This document shows, one piece after another, positions 16,330 to 24,471 of a DNA stretch of 30,492 nucleotides; positions within the stretch are counted from its first letter, which is position 1, and each line of letters starts with the position of its first letter. Under the pieces are notes generated by a model. That model searched no databases. It saw only the letters and a list, made by a program, of their open reading frames with translations, and was not told where the DNA came from. Both the position numbers and the translations under genes were made by a program. The DNA comes from CAYJAZ01 sp964369185. GTDB taxonomy: Bacteria; Desulfobacterota; Desulfovibrionia; Desulfovibrionales; Desulfovibrionaceae. Location of the stretch: positions 1 through 30,492 of the forward strand of contig CAYJEN010000013.1 in NCBI GenBank assembly GCA_964369185.1, in the 5' to 3' direction.

Positions 16330-16379
16330 AAAAATCTTTCTTTAGCTACAAAATATATGAGTTAGAGAAAGATTTTTTT
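16330..16379. terminator. Hairpin terminator in the convergent gap
   Basis: AAAAATCTTTCT pairs with AGAAAGATTTTT and ends in a run of seven T on the plus strand. It probably ends activase-B transcription; the A-run on the other flank could allow bidirectional use. A further CACCAC/GTGGTG hairpin lies at 16432-16453. Confidence 0.6.
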
Positions 16380-16491
16380 AAATTTTAGTTTAGAGTGAGA
16401 ACCAAACACACCGCCACTTTAAACTAAAAATCACCACAGAATTATATGTGGTGAAATTAAAAATTTTTTTGAAGGAAGGGGGTCTACGTTT

Positions 16492-16552
16492 GAAAGGGGA
16501 AAACCTCAACGTGGAAAGAGTTTTCTTTATAAACGTTGTGGTTTTCCCTTTC
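16492..16552 (-). terminator. Gene-end hairpin after GRE-C
   Basis: GAAAGGGGAAAACC...CAACGT pairs with ACGTTGTGGTTTTCCCTTTC. It is a long stem of the same GGGGAAAACC family seen after islA and dctP3. It starts 14 nt past the GRE-C stop codon. No clean T-run follows on the minus strand. Confidence 0.6.
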
Positions 16553-16565
16553 CCCCAGCTTTAAA

Positions 16566-19058
16566 CTAAATCGTAGTATGTTGAGTACGAGCGATTAAAT
16601 CGTTCTGTAAATCCTTAGAAAGCTCGGTGAAGTATGCGCTGTAACCGGCGATTCTTACAATCAAGCCTTTGTATTTTTCAGGATTTTCTTGAGCCATTAT
16701 AAGGGTTTCGCGGTTGACTACGTTGAATTGAATGTGCCAGAGTCGTAAATCAACAAAAGATCTAATCAAATCAACAAGTTTTGCTGTACCTTCTTCACCT
16801 TCAAGACAAGATGGAGTAAACTTGATATTGAGCAAACGAGCAGCTCTTTGACTCATAGAGTAGTTTTTAGAGTTGAAGTTAGACATCAAAATTGCGGTTG
16901 GTCCATTCATATCAGAACCATGAGAAGCCGAAGAACCGTCAGAAAGCGGAGTCCAAGCATAACGACCGTTCGGAGTAGCAGAAACTACACGACCAAATGG
17001 AACGTGAGATGTAAATGGAACCATTCTGAAATCGCAACGAATTCCTAGAGTTGGAGCGTACTTTTTACTAAATTCTTGAGCTAACATATCAATTCTTTGT
17101 CCAAGCTCATCAGCAAATTCATCATCATTACCGTAACATGGAGCTGATTTAAGAAGTGACTGGATTTCTTCTTTACCTTCAAAGTTCGCCTCAAGAGCTT
17201 CAATAAGTTCGCTCATGCTGATTTTGTGATCTTCGTAAACTACTTTTTTAACAGCAGATAATGAATCGATTGTTGTACTGTAGCCTAAACATTCAAAGTA
17301 ACCAAGATTTAGCCCGCCTTCATAATTATGATCTTGGTGAAGATCAACGCATTCTTTTGTTGCAAGAACGTGAAGAGCATCTGAAACAGGGGTTGCAAAG
17401 TGTTTAGCTCTTGTTTTAATGATGTGATATTGCTGGAAAAATGCGTGTCTCATTAGGTATTTTTGCTGAGTTGCGTATGCATTCCAAAATTCATCAAATG
17501 AAGTGAAAGAGCGTGGATCACCGGTTTCAACTGTAAGAAGTTCATCGCCGTATTTTTTCATACGTCCATTATAGAGTACAAGCTCAATAGCGGCGGCAAA
17601 GTTCATCTGAGCATGACCGCTTGTGTATGTGTCAACTTTAGGCATACGAATTTCAGCGCAACCGGAGGCAACATAATCATAAGCGTCAGCTAAAGGAGCA
17701 CCCTTTGCAAGATGAAGAGGAATAATTTCTTCATCGTTGAGGAGTTTAGGGAATCCGCAACCTTGTTTAATCATTTCAGCTACTTCATAAAGATATTTAG
17801 CAGGTGCTCTTGTATGGATACGAGCGGCTAAATCAGGGTAGTGAAGAGGGCATTCTCTTTTAGATTGCATGATAAGATAGGTCAATTCGTTGGTAGCATC
17901 ACGCCCGTCTATGGTTTGACCGCCAACAGTAACAGCTTCCCAGTGAGAATATCCTTCATGAGTTGCTTTATTATATGGTGTAATTGCAAGGTCAAGACAT
18001 TGCGCCATATTTGCCCACATACAGTGGAATAGCTCTATCGCTTTATCTTTATTCAAGATTCCTTTTTCTATATCGGCTCGGTAATAAGATATAAAGAGCT
18101 GATCCATTCTTCCATTCGTTGGATTCGCACTGATTTTTTGTTCAAGTCTTGCAAATGCTTGAGCAAACCAATGCGACTGAAGAGCTTCATGGAAAGTACG
18201 AGGTGGATTTTCCGGAACATACTCGCAATTTTCAGCGATAAGAAGAAGTTCTTTTTTACGGAAAAGGTCGCTTTCCTTTTCAGCAAGTTCACGAGCTAAA
18301 GCAGCGTGTCTTTTTGCCCAAGTGATTATGCCTTCACTCACTAAAACCATAGCTTCGAGGAATGGTCTATCATGACATTGTTGATAAGGATTATCAGGGT
18401 CAAGCGCATCAATACGTTCTTGAGCTTCTTTTTTGATTCCGCCGAAACCTAATTTAAGAAGTCGATCATAATCAACACACCATTGCAAACTTGAACGGTT
18501 TGACGCAGTTTCGCAACAAATATAACGTGAAATGTATCCACCTGCATCATCATAAGCTAAACGATGCGATTCTTTGCTCATGCTTTTATTTAGTTCTTCG
18601 TGAAATGTTTTGCCTTTCCAATAAGGAGTGATAATTTCTTCAACTAATTTAGCATCTTCTTCTAAAACTTCAAAAGGCGCAGCTTCATGCCCCGGAAGTT
18701 CTTTCATGGCCTCTGCTTGATAGTCACCATCAAGTTCAGGGTAGAGAAGACCATAACGTGAACCTTGCCTTCCGCAACGTCCAACAATAAGTTGATTATC
18801 ATCGATATAAACATCTATATTTTCAGCAATATGTTTTAAAGCTTTTGCAAAACGTAAAACTAAAAGTTCGCCTTCAGTTTCTTTCATAGATTCAGTAAAA
18901 AGTACTGCACGTTGAACATCTATAAATGGGCGTTTGCCGTCAAACACTTCAGTAAGCTTGTAAAGGCGTGGATGTTTTTTCTTATAAATATCTTCATTTC
19001 CTTTAATATTGGACAAAATATGTTCTTCTTGTCCACTACATATACATCCGTCTCTCAT
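16566..19058 (-). CDS. Glycyl radical enzyme, IslA-like sulfonate lyase paralogue (GRE-C)
   Basis: An 830-aa GRE with Cys467/Glu469 in ASGCAEIRMP and radical Gly805 in RIAGYSAYF. All IslA pocket positions that I can recall are kept: R188 and Q192 (NRSSLQW), W373 (SHWEAVTVGG), R678 and F682 (RMVPFTSHVPFG). It is clearly not a copy of islA: N-terminus, loops and the 'NPTNGRMDQ' region differ. It may be a second isethionate lyase, or a lyase or dehydratase for a close analogue such as dihydroxypropanesulfonate (HpsG/HpfG); residues alone do not decide. It has its own sigma-54 promoter and enhancer, after the terminator of the upstream activase-like gene. Start supported by GGAGG 9 nt ahead. The canonical activase at 24472-25368 is a likely partner. 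Confidence 0.87.
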   Translation of the reverse strand: MRDGCICSGQEEHILSNIKGNEDIYKKKHPRLYKLTEVFDGKRPFIDVQRAVLFTESMKETEGELLVLRFAKALKHIAENIDVYIDDNQLIVGRCGRQGSRYGLLYPELDGDYQAEAMKELPGHEAAPFEVLEEDAKLVEEIITPYWKGKTFHEELNKSMSKESHRLAYDDAGGYISRYICCETASNRSSLQWCVDYDRLLKLGFGGIKKEAQERIDALDPDNPYQQCHDRPFLEAMVLVSEGIITWAKRHAALARELAEKESDLFRKKELLLIAENCEYVPENPPRTFHEALQSHWFAQAFARLEQKISANPTNGRMDQLFISYYRADIEKGILNKDKAIELFHCMWANMAQCLDLAITPYNKATHEGYSHWEAVTVGGQTIDGRDATNELTYLIMQSKRECPLHYPDLAARIHTRAPAKYLYEVAEMIKQGCGFPKLLNDEEIIPLHLAKGAPLADAYDYVASGCAEIRMPKVDTYTSGHAQMNFAAAIELVLYNGRMKKYGDELLTVETGDPRSFTSFDEFWNAYATQQKYLMRHAFFQQYHIIKTRAKHFATPVSDALHVLATKECVDLHQDHNYEGGLNLGYFECLGYSTTIDSLSAVKKVVYEDHKISMSELIEALEANFEGKEEIQSLLKSAPCYGNDDEFADELGQRIDMLAQEFSKKYAPTLGIRCDFRMVPFTSHVPFGRVVSATPNGRYAWTPLSDGSSASHGSDMNGPTAILMSNFNSKNYSMSQRAARLLNIKFTPSCLEGEEGTAKLVDLIRSFVDLRLWHIQFNVVNRETLIMAQENPEKYKGLIVRIAGYSAYFTELSKDLQNDLIARTQHTTI

Positions 19059-19104
19059 AATAGAAAGCCTCCAAAATTATTTACAGTTTGTATGGCTCTG
19101 AATA

Positions 19105-19120
19105 AGCATAGATTGTGCCA
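19105..19120 (-). promoter_or_regulatory. Sigma-54 promoter of GRE-C
   Basis: Minus-strand TGGCACAATCTATGCT has a perfect -24 element and GC in the -12 position. It lies 46 nt upstream of the GRE-C start codon. Confidence 0.8.
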
Positions 19121-19164
19121 TGATGTAAATAGTCAATGATTTCAGGTAATAAAGAAAGTAAAAA

Positions 19165-19216
19165 AGATAAAAAAAGAACTGCTTTGTAAAAAAGAAACCT
19201 TTCTTAATGCAGTTCT
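19165..19216 (-). terminator. Rho-independent terminator of the pseudo-GRE/regulator operon
   Basis: On the minus strand, AGAACTGC (19216-19209) pairs with GCAGTTCT (19182-19175) and is followed by TTTTTTTATC. It lies just past the activase-like gene stop and separates that operon from GRE-C. Confidence 0.75.
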
Positions 19217-19236
19217 GAATATATTTGCGCTTATGT

Positions 19237-19250
19237 TTGCAAATTTGCAA
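19237..19250. promoter_or_regulatory. Enhancer-like palindrome for GRE-C
   Basis: TTGCAAATTTGCAA, a perfect palindrome, lies about 116 bp upstream of the GRE-C -24 element, between the upstream gene's stop codon and its terminator. Confidence 0.65.
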
Positions 19251-19252
19251 TA

Positions 19253-20179
19253 CTATTGAAAGTTGAGCTCTATTGAATACGTGTTGAATATTTCACTATA
19301 GTAATCTAGTGGTCTGTTAATTATGGATTTTGTATCAGTATACAGGCATGGTCTACCGAGTTGAGTATATTTTTCCTCGCCATTTGAATGATAAAAGTAT
19401 ATAATATGTTCTTTTACTTTGTTTCTTGAAAGAAAAAGAGCAATATCTTGCAGACTTGTTTGATCGTCATTATATCCGGGAACTATAAGTGTTTGACTTT
19501 TACATTCTAAATCCGGAAATTTATTTAATGTATTTGTGAAGTTTGAAAGTATTCGAGTATTATCTAAACCTGTGCCATTCTTATGTTTAATAGCATCAAA
19601 ATGTTTTATATCGAAGTAGAGAGTATCAATCTTTTGCAATATTGCAATGACGGAAGGATTGTCTAAATCGAAGAAGCCGGAGGTTGAGATTGCAATAGGG
19701 ATACTTTCTTCAACAAGAGCCTCAACAAGGGCTAGAGTTGCATTTGGTCGCATAAAGGGTTCGCCACCACTTATAGTGACACCGTCAATGAACTCCCTGT
19801 CTTTATTGATTATTTCAATACATTCAGCAGAAGTATAGTTTTGTCCAATACCAAAAAGAGCCTGAGCAGGGCAGACATTGAAGCAGTTTCCACAATCATT
19901 ACACAATTCTCTATCTATGCCGATTGTATTGTTTTTTGTAGAGTATATTGCATCTTGTTGGCAAGATTTAAGACATTTGCCGCATTTTTCATGTCCTATA
20001 CATCTATCAGAGATATACATTAAATCAGTAGATGTATTATGTAGTTCAGGGTTACAACACCACGCACAACGTAGAGGGCATCCCTTTACATAAATACTTG
20101 TTCTTACACCATTTCCCTCAGATAGGCTAAAGTGCTGTATGCCGCCTAAAAAGAGTTTAGTTTGATTGTTATTTATCAT
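19253..20179 (-). CDS. Divergent GRE-activase-like radical SAM protein
   Basis: 308 aa. It has the activase architecture: C34-x3-C38-x2-C41 (KGCPLRCAWCCNPE) and two ferredoxin clusters (C60, C66, C69, C73; C93, C96, C99, C103). It departs from the other three activases at conserved points. HDGPGIRT is replaced by SEGNGVRT. The FYxRSGGGMTLSGGEP block is shortened to 'REFIDGVTISGGEP', losing the Arg-Ser-Gly run. The C-terminal YHxxGxxKY region is 'FYHSNGEEKY'. It starts 11 nt after the sigma-54 activator stop with a GGGAG site, so it is co-translated with regulator and pseudo-GRE rather than with an active GRE. It may activate a GRE with an unusual radical loop, or serve a modified role with the pseudo-GRE. 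All radical-SAM cysteines are intact, so SAM chemistry is expected. Confidence 0.8.
   Translation of the reverse strand: MINNNQTKLFLGGIQHFSLSEGNGVRTSIYVKGCPLRCAWCCNPELHNTSTDLMYISDRCIGHEKCGKCLKSCQQDAIYSTKNNTIGIDRELCNDCGNCFNVCPAQALFGIGQNYTSAECIEIINKDREFIDGVTISGGEPFMRPNATLALVEALVEESIPIAISTSGFFDLDNPSVIAILQKIDTLYFDIKHFDAIKHKNGTGLDNTRILSNFTNTLNKFPDLECKSQTLIVPGYNDDQTSLQDIALFLSRNKVKEHIIYFYHSNGEEKYTQLGRPCLYTDTKSIINRPLDYYSEIFNTYSIELNFQ
19634..19647. promoter_or_regulatory. TTGC-N6-GCAA palindrome inside the activase-like gene
   Basis: TTGCAATATTGCAA is a perfect match to the enhancer motif within coding sequence. It may be a distal site for GRE-C, about 510 bp upstream of its promoter, or coincidental. 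Confidence 0.3.
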
Positions 20180-20190
20180 TTATATCTCCC

Positions 20191-22098
20191 TTAAACGTCA
20201 TTTTTTTCTTGTGTACTTATGCCGTATTGCGTCATTTTTCGCCATAGGGTAGAGAAGTGCACATTTAGAGTTACAGCTGCATCTTGCAAGGTTTTGTGTG
20301 AATCTATTACTCTTTTTATGTAGATAGCTTCCAATTTTTGACTTGCTTCTTTGAGAGGTAAGAATTTTTTTGCATCAAATAGTTCTAAAATATCTCCTTC
20401 AAGTGGAGAAGTTGTTTTCCTTGCTTGAGGAAAAGTATCAAATATTGCAAAACTGCTTTCTGTTTGATTTTCTTGATAAAAATCTTCATTTTTAAGGGCT
20501 TCTAAACTTGGTTGTATAGCAAGTGGCAAATCTTTTAAGGTGATGTTTTCACCTTCTGACATAACAAGCATCCATTCCATGATATTTACAAGTTCTCGAG
20601 TATTTCCGGGAAAAGAATATTGTATAAGCCAATGTAATACTTGAGAATCAATTTTTTTATTTTGCCCTAGTCTAGCATTACTTTTTCTTAGAATATCATA
20701 AGTCATAGCTCTAACATCTTCCTTGCGTTCTCGCAATGGTGGAATATTTAGAGGGATAACGTTTAGTCGATAAAATAAATCTTTTCTGAATAGATTTGCT
20801 TCAACATCTTCTTCAAGATTTCTGTTGGTTGCGGCAACTATTCTTATATCAACAGAAATTCTTTTTGTTCCGCCAACTCTAACAAACGATTTTAACTCAA
20901 TAACTTCAAGGAGTTTTACTTGTAATTGAAGCTTTAGTTCACCAATTTCATCAAAGAAAACAGTCCCATTTTGAGCGGACTCTATGAGCCCTATTTTTCC
21001 TTGGTGTGATGCGCCAGTAAAAGCGCCTTTTTCATATCCAAAAAGTTCGCTTTCCATGAGTGCTTCGGGTATAGCACCACAGTTAATCACAACAAAAGGT
21101 TTATCTTTTCTAGGGCTTTGCGAATGAATGATGGAGGCAAGCATACTTTTACCAACCCCAGATTCACCTTGCAAAAGTACAGCACTATTAACCTGACTAA
21201 CCTTAATTGCCTGCCGAACAAGCATACACATTGACTTACTTTGTATAATAAAACCCATTTCTTTACAGATATCAGCTATTTCGTGGTCAGTTTCGTCAAG
21301 AGAAAGAGGGAGTGGAATTTCAGTATTTTCTTGCTTAGCATTGAAAATTTCTTGATGAGGAGTGAAATTTTCATTTTTTTGTAAGGATGATTTGTGAGCA
21401 ATACCTATTATATTGGATAGATTACCCTTTTTATCAAAAATAGGAAGGGCAGAAGTGCGGATAAAACCGGTGTTTTCATCCGAAATTTGATTTGTTACTT
21501 TACTTTGACTTTGCAATACTTCCTTTAAAGAGGCAAGTAATTTTGCAGGATCGCGTCGTAACTTATCAATATGTCTACCAATAAGTGCCTGACTTCCAAC
21601 AAGTGCCATTTTTTCATATACGCTATTGACTCGAGTTACTATACCTGATGAATCAATAATTATGAATGCATCATTGCTTTGTTCGAGAACTGTAGTATAT
21701 TCATTATCGAGCGCAGAAAAATAACTGAGTTTTTTCAGTATGTTTTCATGCATAGAAAAATCTTGTATAATACAAAGAACAGCAATAGTTTCAAAATTAT
21801 GCACAACAGGAATACGATATATAAACGTATCTTCGTCATCATTATCTGCATAAAGGCTATGATGAGCTTGCCCAGATGCAAGAACTCGTTTTACCTCTAC
21901 CCATTCATCCGGCAGAATATCAGAAAGAGGCATACCTTTAATGAGATTAGAGTCAGCTTCATAGATTGTTCGTGCACTGTAATTAGCTGTAAGGATTATA
22001 CCTTTGCTATCAATGACTAAAAATCCATGAAAAATAGAGTCAAGAATTTGCTCTAAATGCTGAAGGGGGATATGTGTGATAGATGGATACTTTAACAA
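20191..22098 (-). CDS. Sigma-54-dependent activator with two PAS domains
   Basis: A 635-aa enhancer-binding protein. PAS-1 spans about residues 12-115 and PAS-2 about 130-240. The AAA+ domain has Walker A GESGVGKS (311-318), GAFTGA (358-363), Walker B VFFDE (380-384) and 'RLNVIPLNIPPLRERKED'. A C-terminal Fis-type helix-turn-helix ('KTLQDAAVTLNVHFSTLWRKM') ends it. Translation appears to start at TTG (22098), 6 nt after a GGGGG ribosome site that overlaps the pseudo-GRE stop codon; no ATG lies nearby in frame. The 9-nt gap and shared signal imply translational coupling to the pseudo-GRE. It is the likely activator of the TTGCAA-NN-TTGCAA sites before GRE-B, gltS-like, GRE-C, dctP2 and transketolase, and hence autoregulated through the dctP2 promoter. 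No receiver domain; the signal is unknown. Confidence 0.92.
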   Translation of the reverse strand: MLKYPSITHIPLQHLEQILDSIFHGFLVIDSKGIILTANYSARTIYEADSNLIKGMPLSDILPDEWVEVKRVLASGQAHHSLYADNDDEDTFIYRIPVVHNFETIAVLCIIQDFSMHENILKKLSYFSALDNEYTTVLEQSNDAFIIIDSSGIVTRVNSVYEKMALVGSQALIGRHIDKLRRDPAKLLASLKEVLQSQSKVTNQISDENTGFIRTSALPIFDKKGNLSNIIGIAHKSSLQKNENFTPHQEIFNAKQENTEIPLPLSLDETDHEIADICKEMGFIIQSKSMCMLVRQAIKVSQVNSAVLLQGESGVGKSMLASIIHSQSPRKDKPFVVINCGAIPEALMESELFGYEKGAFTGASHQGKIGLIESAQNGTVFFDEIGELKLQLQVKLLEVIELKSFVRVGGTKRISVDIRIVAATNRNLEEDVEANLFRKDLFYRLNVIPLNIPPLRERKEDVRAMTYDILRKSNARLGQNKKIDSQVLHWLIQYSFPGNTRELVNIMEWMLVMSEGENITLKDLPLAIQPSLEALKNEDFYQENQTESSFAIFDTFPQARKTTSPLEGDILELFDAKKFLPLKEASQKLEAIYIKRVIDSHKTLQDAAVTLNVHFSTLWRKMTQYGISTQEKNDV

Positions 22099-22107
22099 AA
22101 CAACCCC

Positions 22108-24444
22108 CTATAAGGCTCTAAGATAATTTGTATTTAATCCATGTTTTTGCATGGACGGAAGAATATTATTGTGATGATTATGTTCTTCACAAAAATGTAG
22201 CTGTAGGAACCAGTGTTTTTGCTTGCACCAGGTCTGTAAAATTTTATAAAGTGCTGATTTTCCATTAGTTGTTCTATAAATATAAGCTGGTAAATCTAAA
22301 TAAAGAACTCTTGCACCACGTGCCATAAGGGTATTATCCTTACTATTTTTTAATGAGGTGAGCACAAGACTTGGAGTTGGAAAATCATCTTGTTTTACAG
22401 GAGAAAATCCATAATTAAAGGCTTGACCTGCTAATCTACCATCAGGGGTAGCGCCAGTTACTCGCCCCATTGCTAAGTGAGCAGCTACAGGTACGTAGAA
22501 TAACATAGGATTTTTCCCATTGCTGTCTTTATGATTCTGACAAAAATTCACCATTGCAGAGTCTAGAGCATAAGCAAGTTTATCAGTTCTTTCATTCACT
22601 GTTCCAAATTTGCAAACTTGCAAACACTCCTCGCGAATACTTTCATTTTTTTCAAAATTATTTCTAACTACTTTTAATAGCTCAGAAAGCGTGTATTTTT
22701 TCTTTTCAAAAACAAGCTCTTGAATAACAGCTAAGGAGTCAACTAAGTTTGCAAATCCAATTGCGCCTATGTTGCCTCCACTTTGCAATTCTGAAAAACC
22801 ACCTTGAGTAACGTCTTTACCATCTCGCATAGCTAAATCATGTAAAGATGATAAATAAGGAGCAGAAAAATAGTTTTTACGTATACTATCCGCTAAATCT
22901 TGTTGTTCCGCAACTCTGCTAAGTAAGAAGTTTAACTGTAGTAGCAAGCTTTCCCATAGTTGACTAAAAGTACTAAATTCATCATAATTTCCAGTAGTTA
23001 GACCGACTGTCTCCATTTTAGATGCAGAAGTTGCTCCGTTGTAGAGTGCCATCTCTAAAACTGCAAGCAGATTAATCCAAGTTGTACCTGTGAAGTATGT
23101 GTCTTTATTGATCATTCTTGCTTCAGAAAAACCACTTCCGCAGTAATCGAGAGCTTCTTCAAGAGTTCCTCCGCGTTTTATCAATAAGGGGATAATTTCT
23201 TCATCATTTAAAAGTACTGGTGATTTATGAGAATTTACAAGTTTATCACAAAGATATTCTAAAAATACCTTTGGTGAATTTTTATGAATACGAATACCTA
23301 ACCATGGAAAATCTAAGGGAAAATCCAGAACAGAATCTAAAACTAGAGTCGTAAGTTTATTTGTTGCATCAGATCCATCTGAAAGTTGACCGGCGATAGT
23401 TGTAAACTCCCAATGCAGATAATCTTGATACATTTTACTTCCAACAGGAGTTGGATTTAAACGCACGCATTGAGCTATATTTAGCCATAAACATTGAAGA
23501 ATTTCTTTAGTTTGTTCATCTGTAATATCATTTTCTGTTTTATCCTTTGTGTAAAAAGGATAAAGAAACTGATCAATTCTTCCATTACTAATATGCCCGC
23601 CATGGCTCTGTTCAATTCTTGAAATAAGTTGTGCAAACCATTGAGCTTGCACGGCTTCTATAAAATTTCGAGCCGGATGATAAGGTACATGATTACAGCG
23701 TTCAGCAATTGCATATAGTTCTTTTTGTCTATTTATATCATTAGAATTTTTTGCAAGTTCTAGTGCTTTTTGTGCATAACGTTCAGCAAAAGTTTTTATT
23801 CCTTGGCAAAGTATAATAACACTTTCATAAAGATTTTTCTTGCTTTCATCTGTATTATTAGACTCTTGAGATAAGTTATCGAGATGTGCTTGTGCATCTT
23901 TTTCTATACCGACAAAACCAATTTCTAATATTTTTTTATAATCTAAAGCCCATTGAAGTGAGTGACGAATTGTTGCAGTTTCTGAAATAATAAATCGAGG
24001 TTCAGAATTTTCACTATCAGAAAACATTATTTTCTTAGTGGCTTTTGGGAGTAGAGGATAAAATTCTTCTCTGAATGTATTACCTTTCCAAAAAGGGAGA
24101 ATTTCTTCCATTATTACAGTATAATCTTTTTTTGAATAAGGTAGATGTTCAGCACCTTCAAAGCTTTTTTCAAGTTCTTGATTTGCAAAAAGACTTGCAT
24201 CTAATTCAGGATAAAAAATTCCGTATTTTCCAACGCCTGAAAGTCTGCCGACAATTAGTTCTTGCGGTAGAATTGTTATCGGAATATTTTCCATAACGGA
24301 AACCATTGCTTTTGCCCAACGCAAAACTAAAGGTTCACCTATTGTTTCTTTCATTGAAAGAGTAAAATATTTTGCCCTGTAAATACTTAGGTGTACAGGT
24401 TGTTGCATGTTTTGATCAATAAGAAATGCTATTCTATCGGTCAT
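22108..24444 (-). CDS. Catalytically dead glycyl radical enzyme homologue (pseudo-GRE)
   Basis: 778 aa, an uninterrupted ORF homologous to the other three GREs over almost its full length. The active-site loop reads DYCGSGFSEARM where active paralogues have DYAVSGCTEARM: the thiyl cysteine is Phe439 (TTT codon), while the adjacent Glu441 is kept. The protein ends at '...KQKHWFLQLHF' plus about 27 residues and has no RVAGYSA glycyl-radical loop or following helix. The IslA Arg678 position is Phe649. The N-terminus is about 30 residues shorter. However R160 and Q164 (IRHSLQW) and W345 (YLHWEFTTIAG) of the sulfonate pocket remain. It therefore cannot do GRE chemistry but could still bind a ligand. 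It lies between an activase (27 nt upstream) and the double-PAS activator (9 nt downstream). A sensor or scaffold role is inferred. Confidence 0.88.
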   Translation of the reverse strand: MTDRIAFLIDQNMQQPVHLSIYRAKYFTLSMKETIGEPLVLRWAKAMVSVMENIPITILPQELIVGRLSGVGKYGIFYPELDASLFANQELEKSFEGAEHLPYSKKDYTVIMEEILPFWKGNTFREEFYPLLPKATKKIMFSDSENSEPRFIISETATIRHSLQWALDYKKILEIGFVGIEKDAQAHLDNLSQESNNTDESKKNLYESVIILCQGIKTFAERYAQKALELAKNSNDINRQKELYAIAERCNHVPYHPARNFIEAVQAQWFAQLISRIEQSHGGHISNGRIDQFLYPFYTKDKTENDITDEQTKEILQCLWLNIAQCVRLNPTPVGSKMYQDYLHWEFTTIAGQLSDGSDATNKLTTLVLDSVLDFPLDFPWLGIRIHKNSPKVFLEYLCDKLVNSHKSPVLLNDEEIIPLLIKRGGTLEEALDYCGSGFSEARMINKDTYFTGTTWINLLAVLEMALYNGATSASKMETVGLTTGNYDEFSTFSQLWESLLLQLNFLLSRVAEQQDLADSIRKNYFSAPYLSSLHDLAMRDGKDVTQGGFSELQSGGNIGAIGFANLVDSLAVIQELVFEKKKYTLSELLKVVRNNFEKNESIREECLQVCKFGTVNERTDKLAYALDSAMVNFCQNHKDSNGKNPMLFYVPVAAHLAMGRVTGATPDGRLAGQAFNYGFSPVKQDDFPTPSLVLTSLKNSKDNTLMARGARVLYLDLPAYIYRTTNGKSALYKILQTWCKQKHWFLQLHFCEEHNHHNNILPSMQKHGLNTNYLRAL
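22610..22623. promoter_or_regulatory. TTGC-N6-GCAA palindrome inside the pseudo-GRE gene
   Basis: TTGCAAACTTGCAA matches the enhancer motif exactly but lies within coding sequence, upstream of the activator gene. No sigma-54 promoter was seen just downstream; function uncertain. Confidence 0.3.
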
Positions 24445-24471
24445 AGTTCTCTCGTTTAGTTTAGTGTCAGA

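Noticed and set aside
22098..22130. A frameshift hiding a glycyl-radical loop at the pseudo-GRE C-terminus
   Set aside because: The stop codon is followed within 9 nt by the activator gene, leaving no room for the missing radical domain, and no RVAGY-like residues appear in other frames. The Cys to Phe change is separate and upstream.
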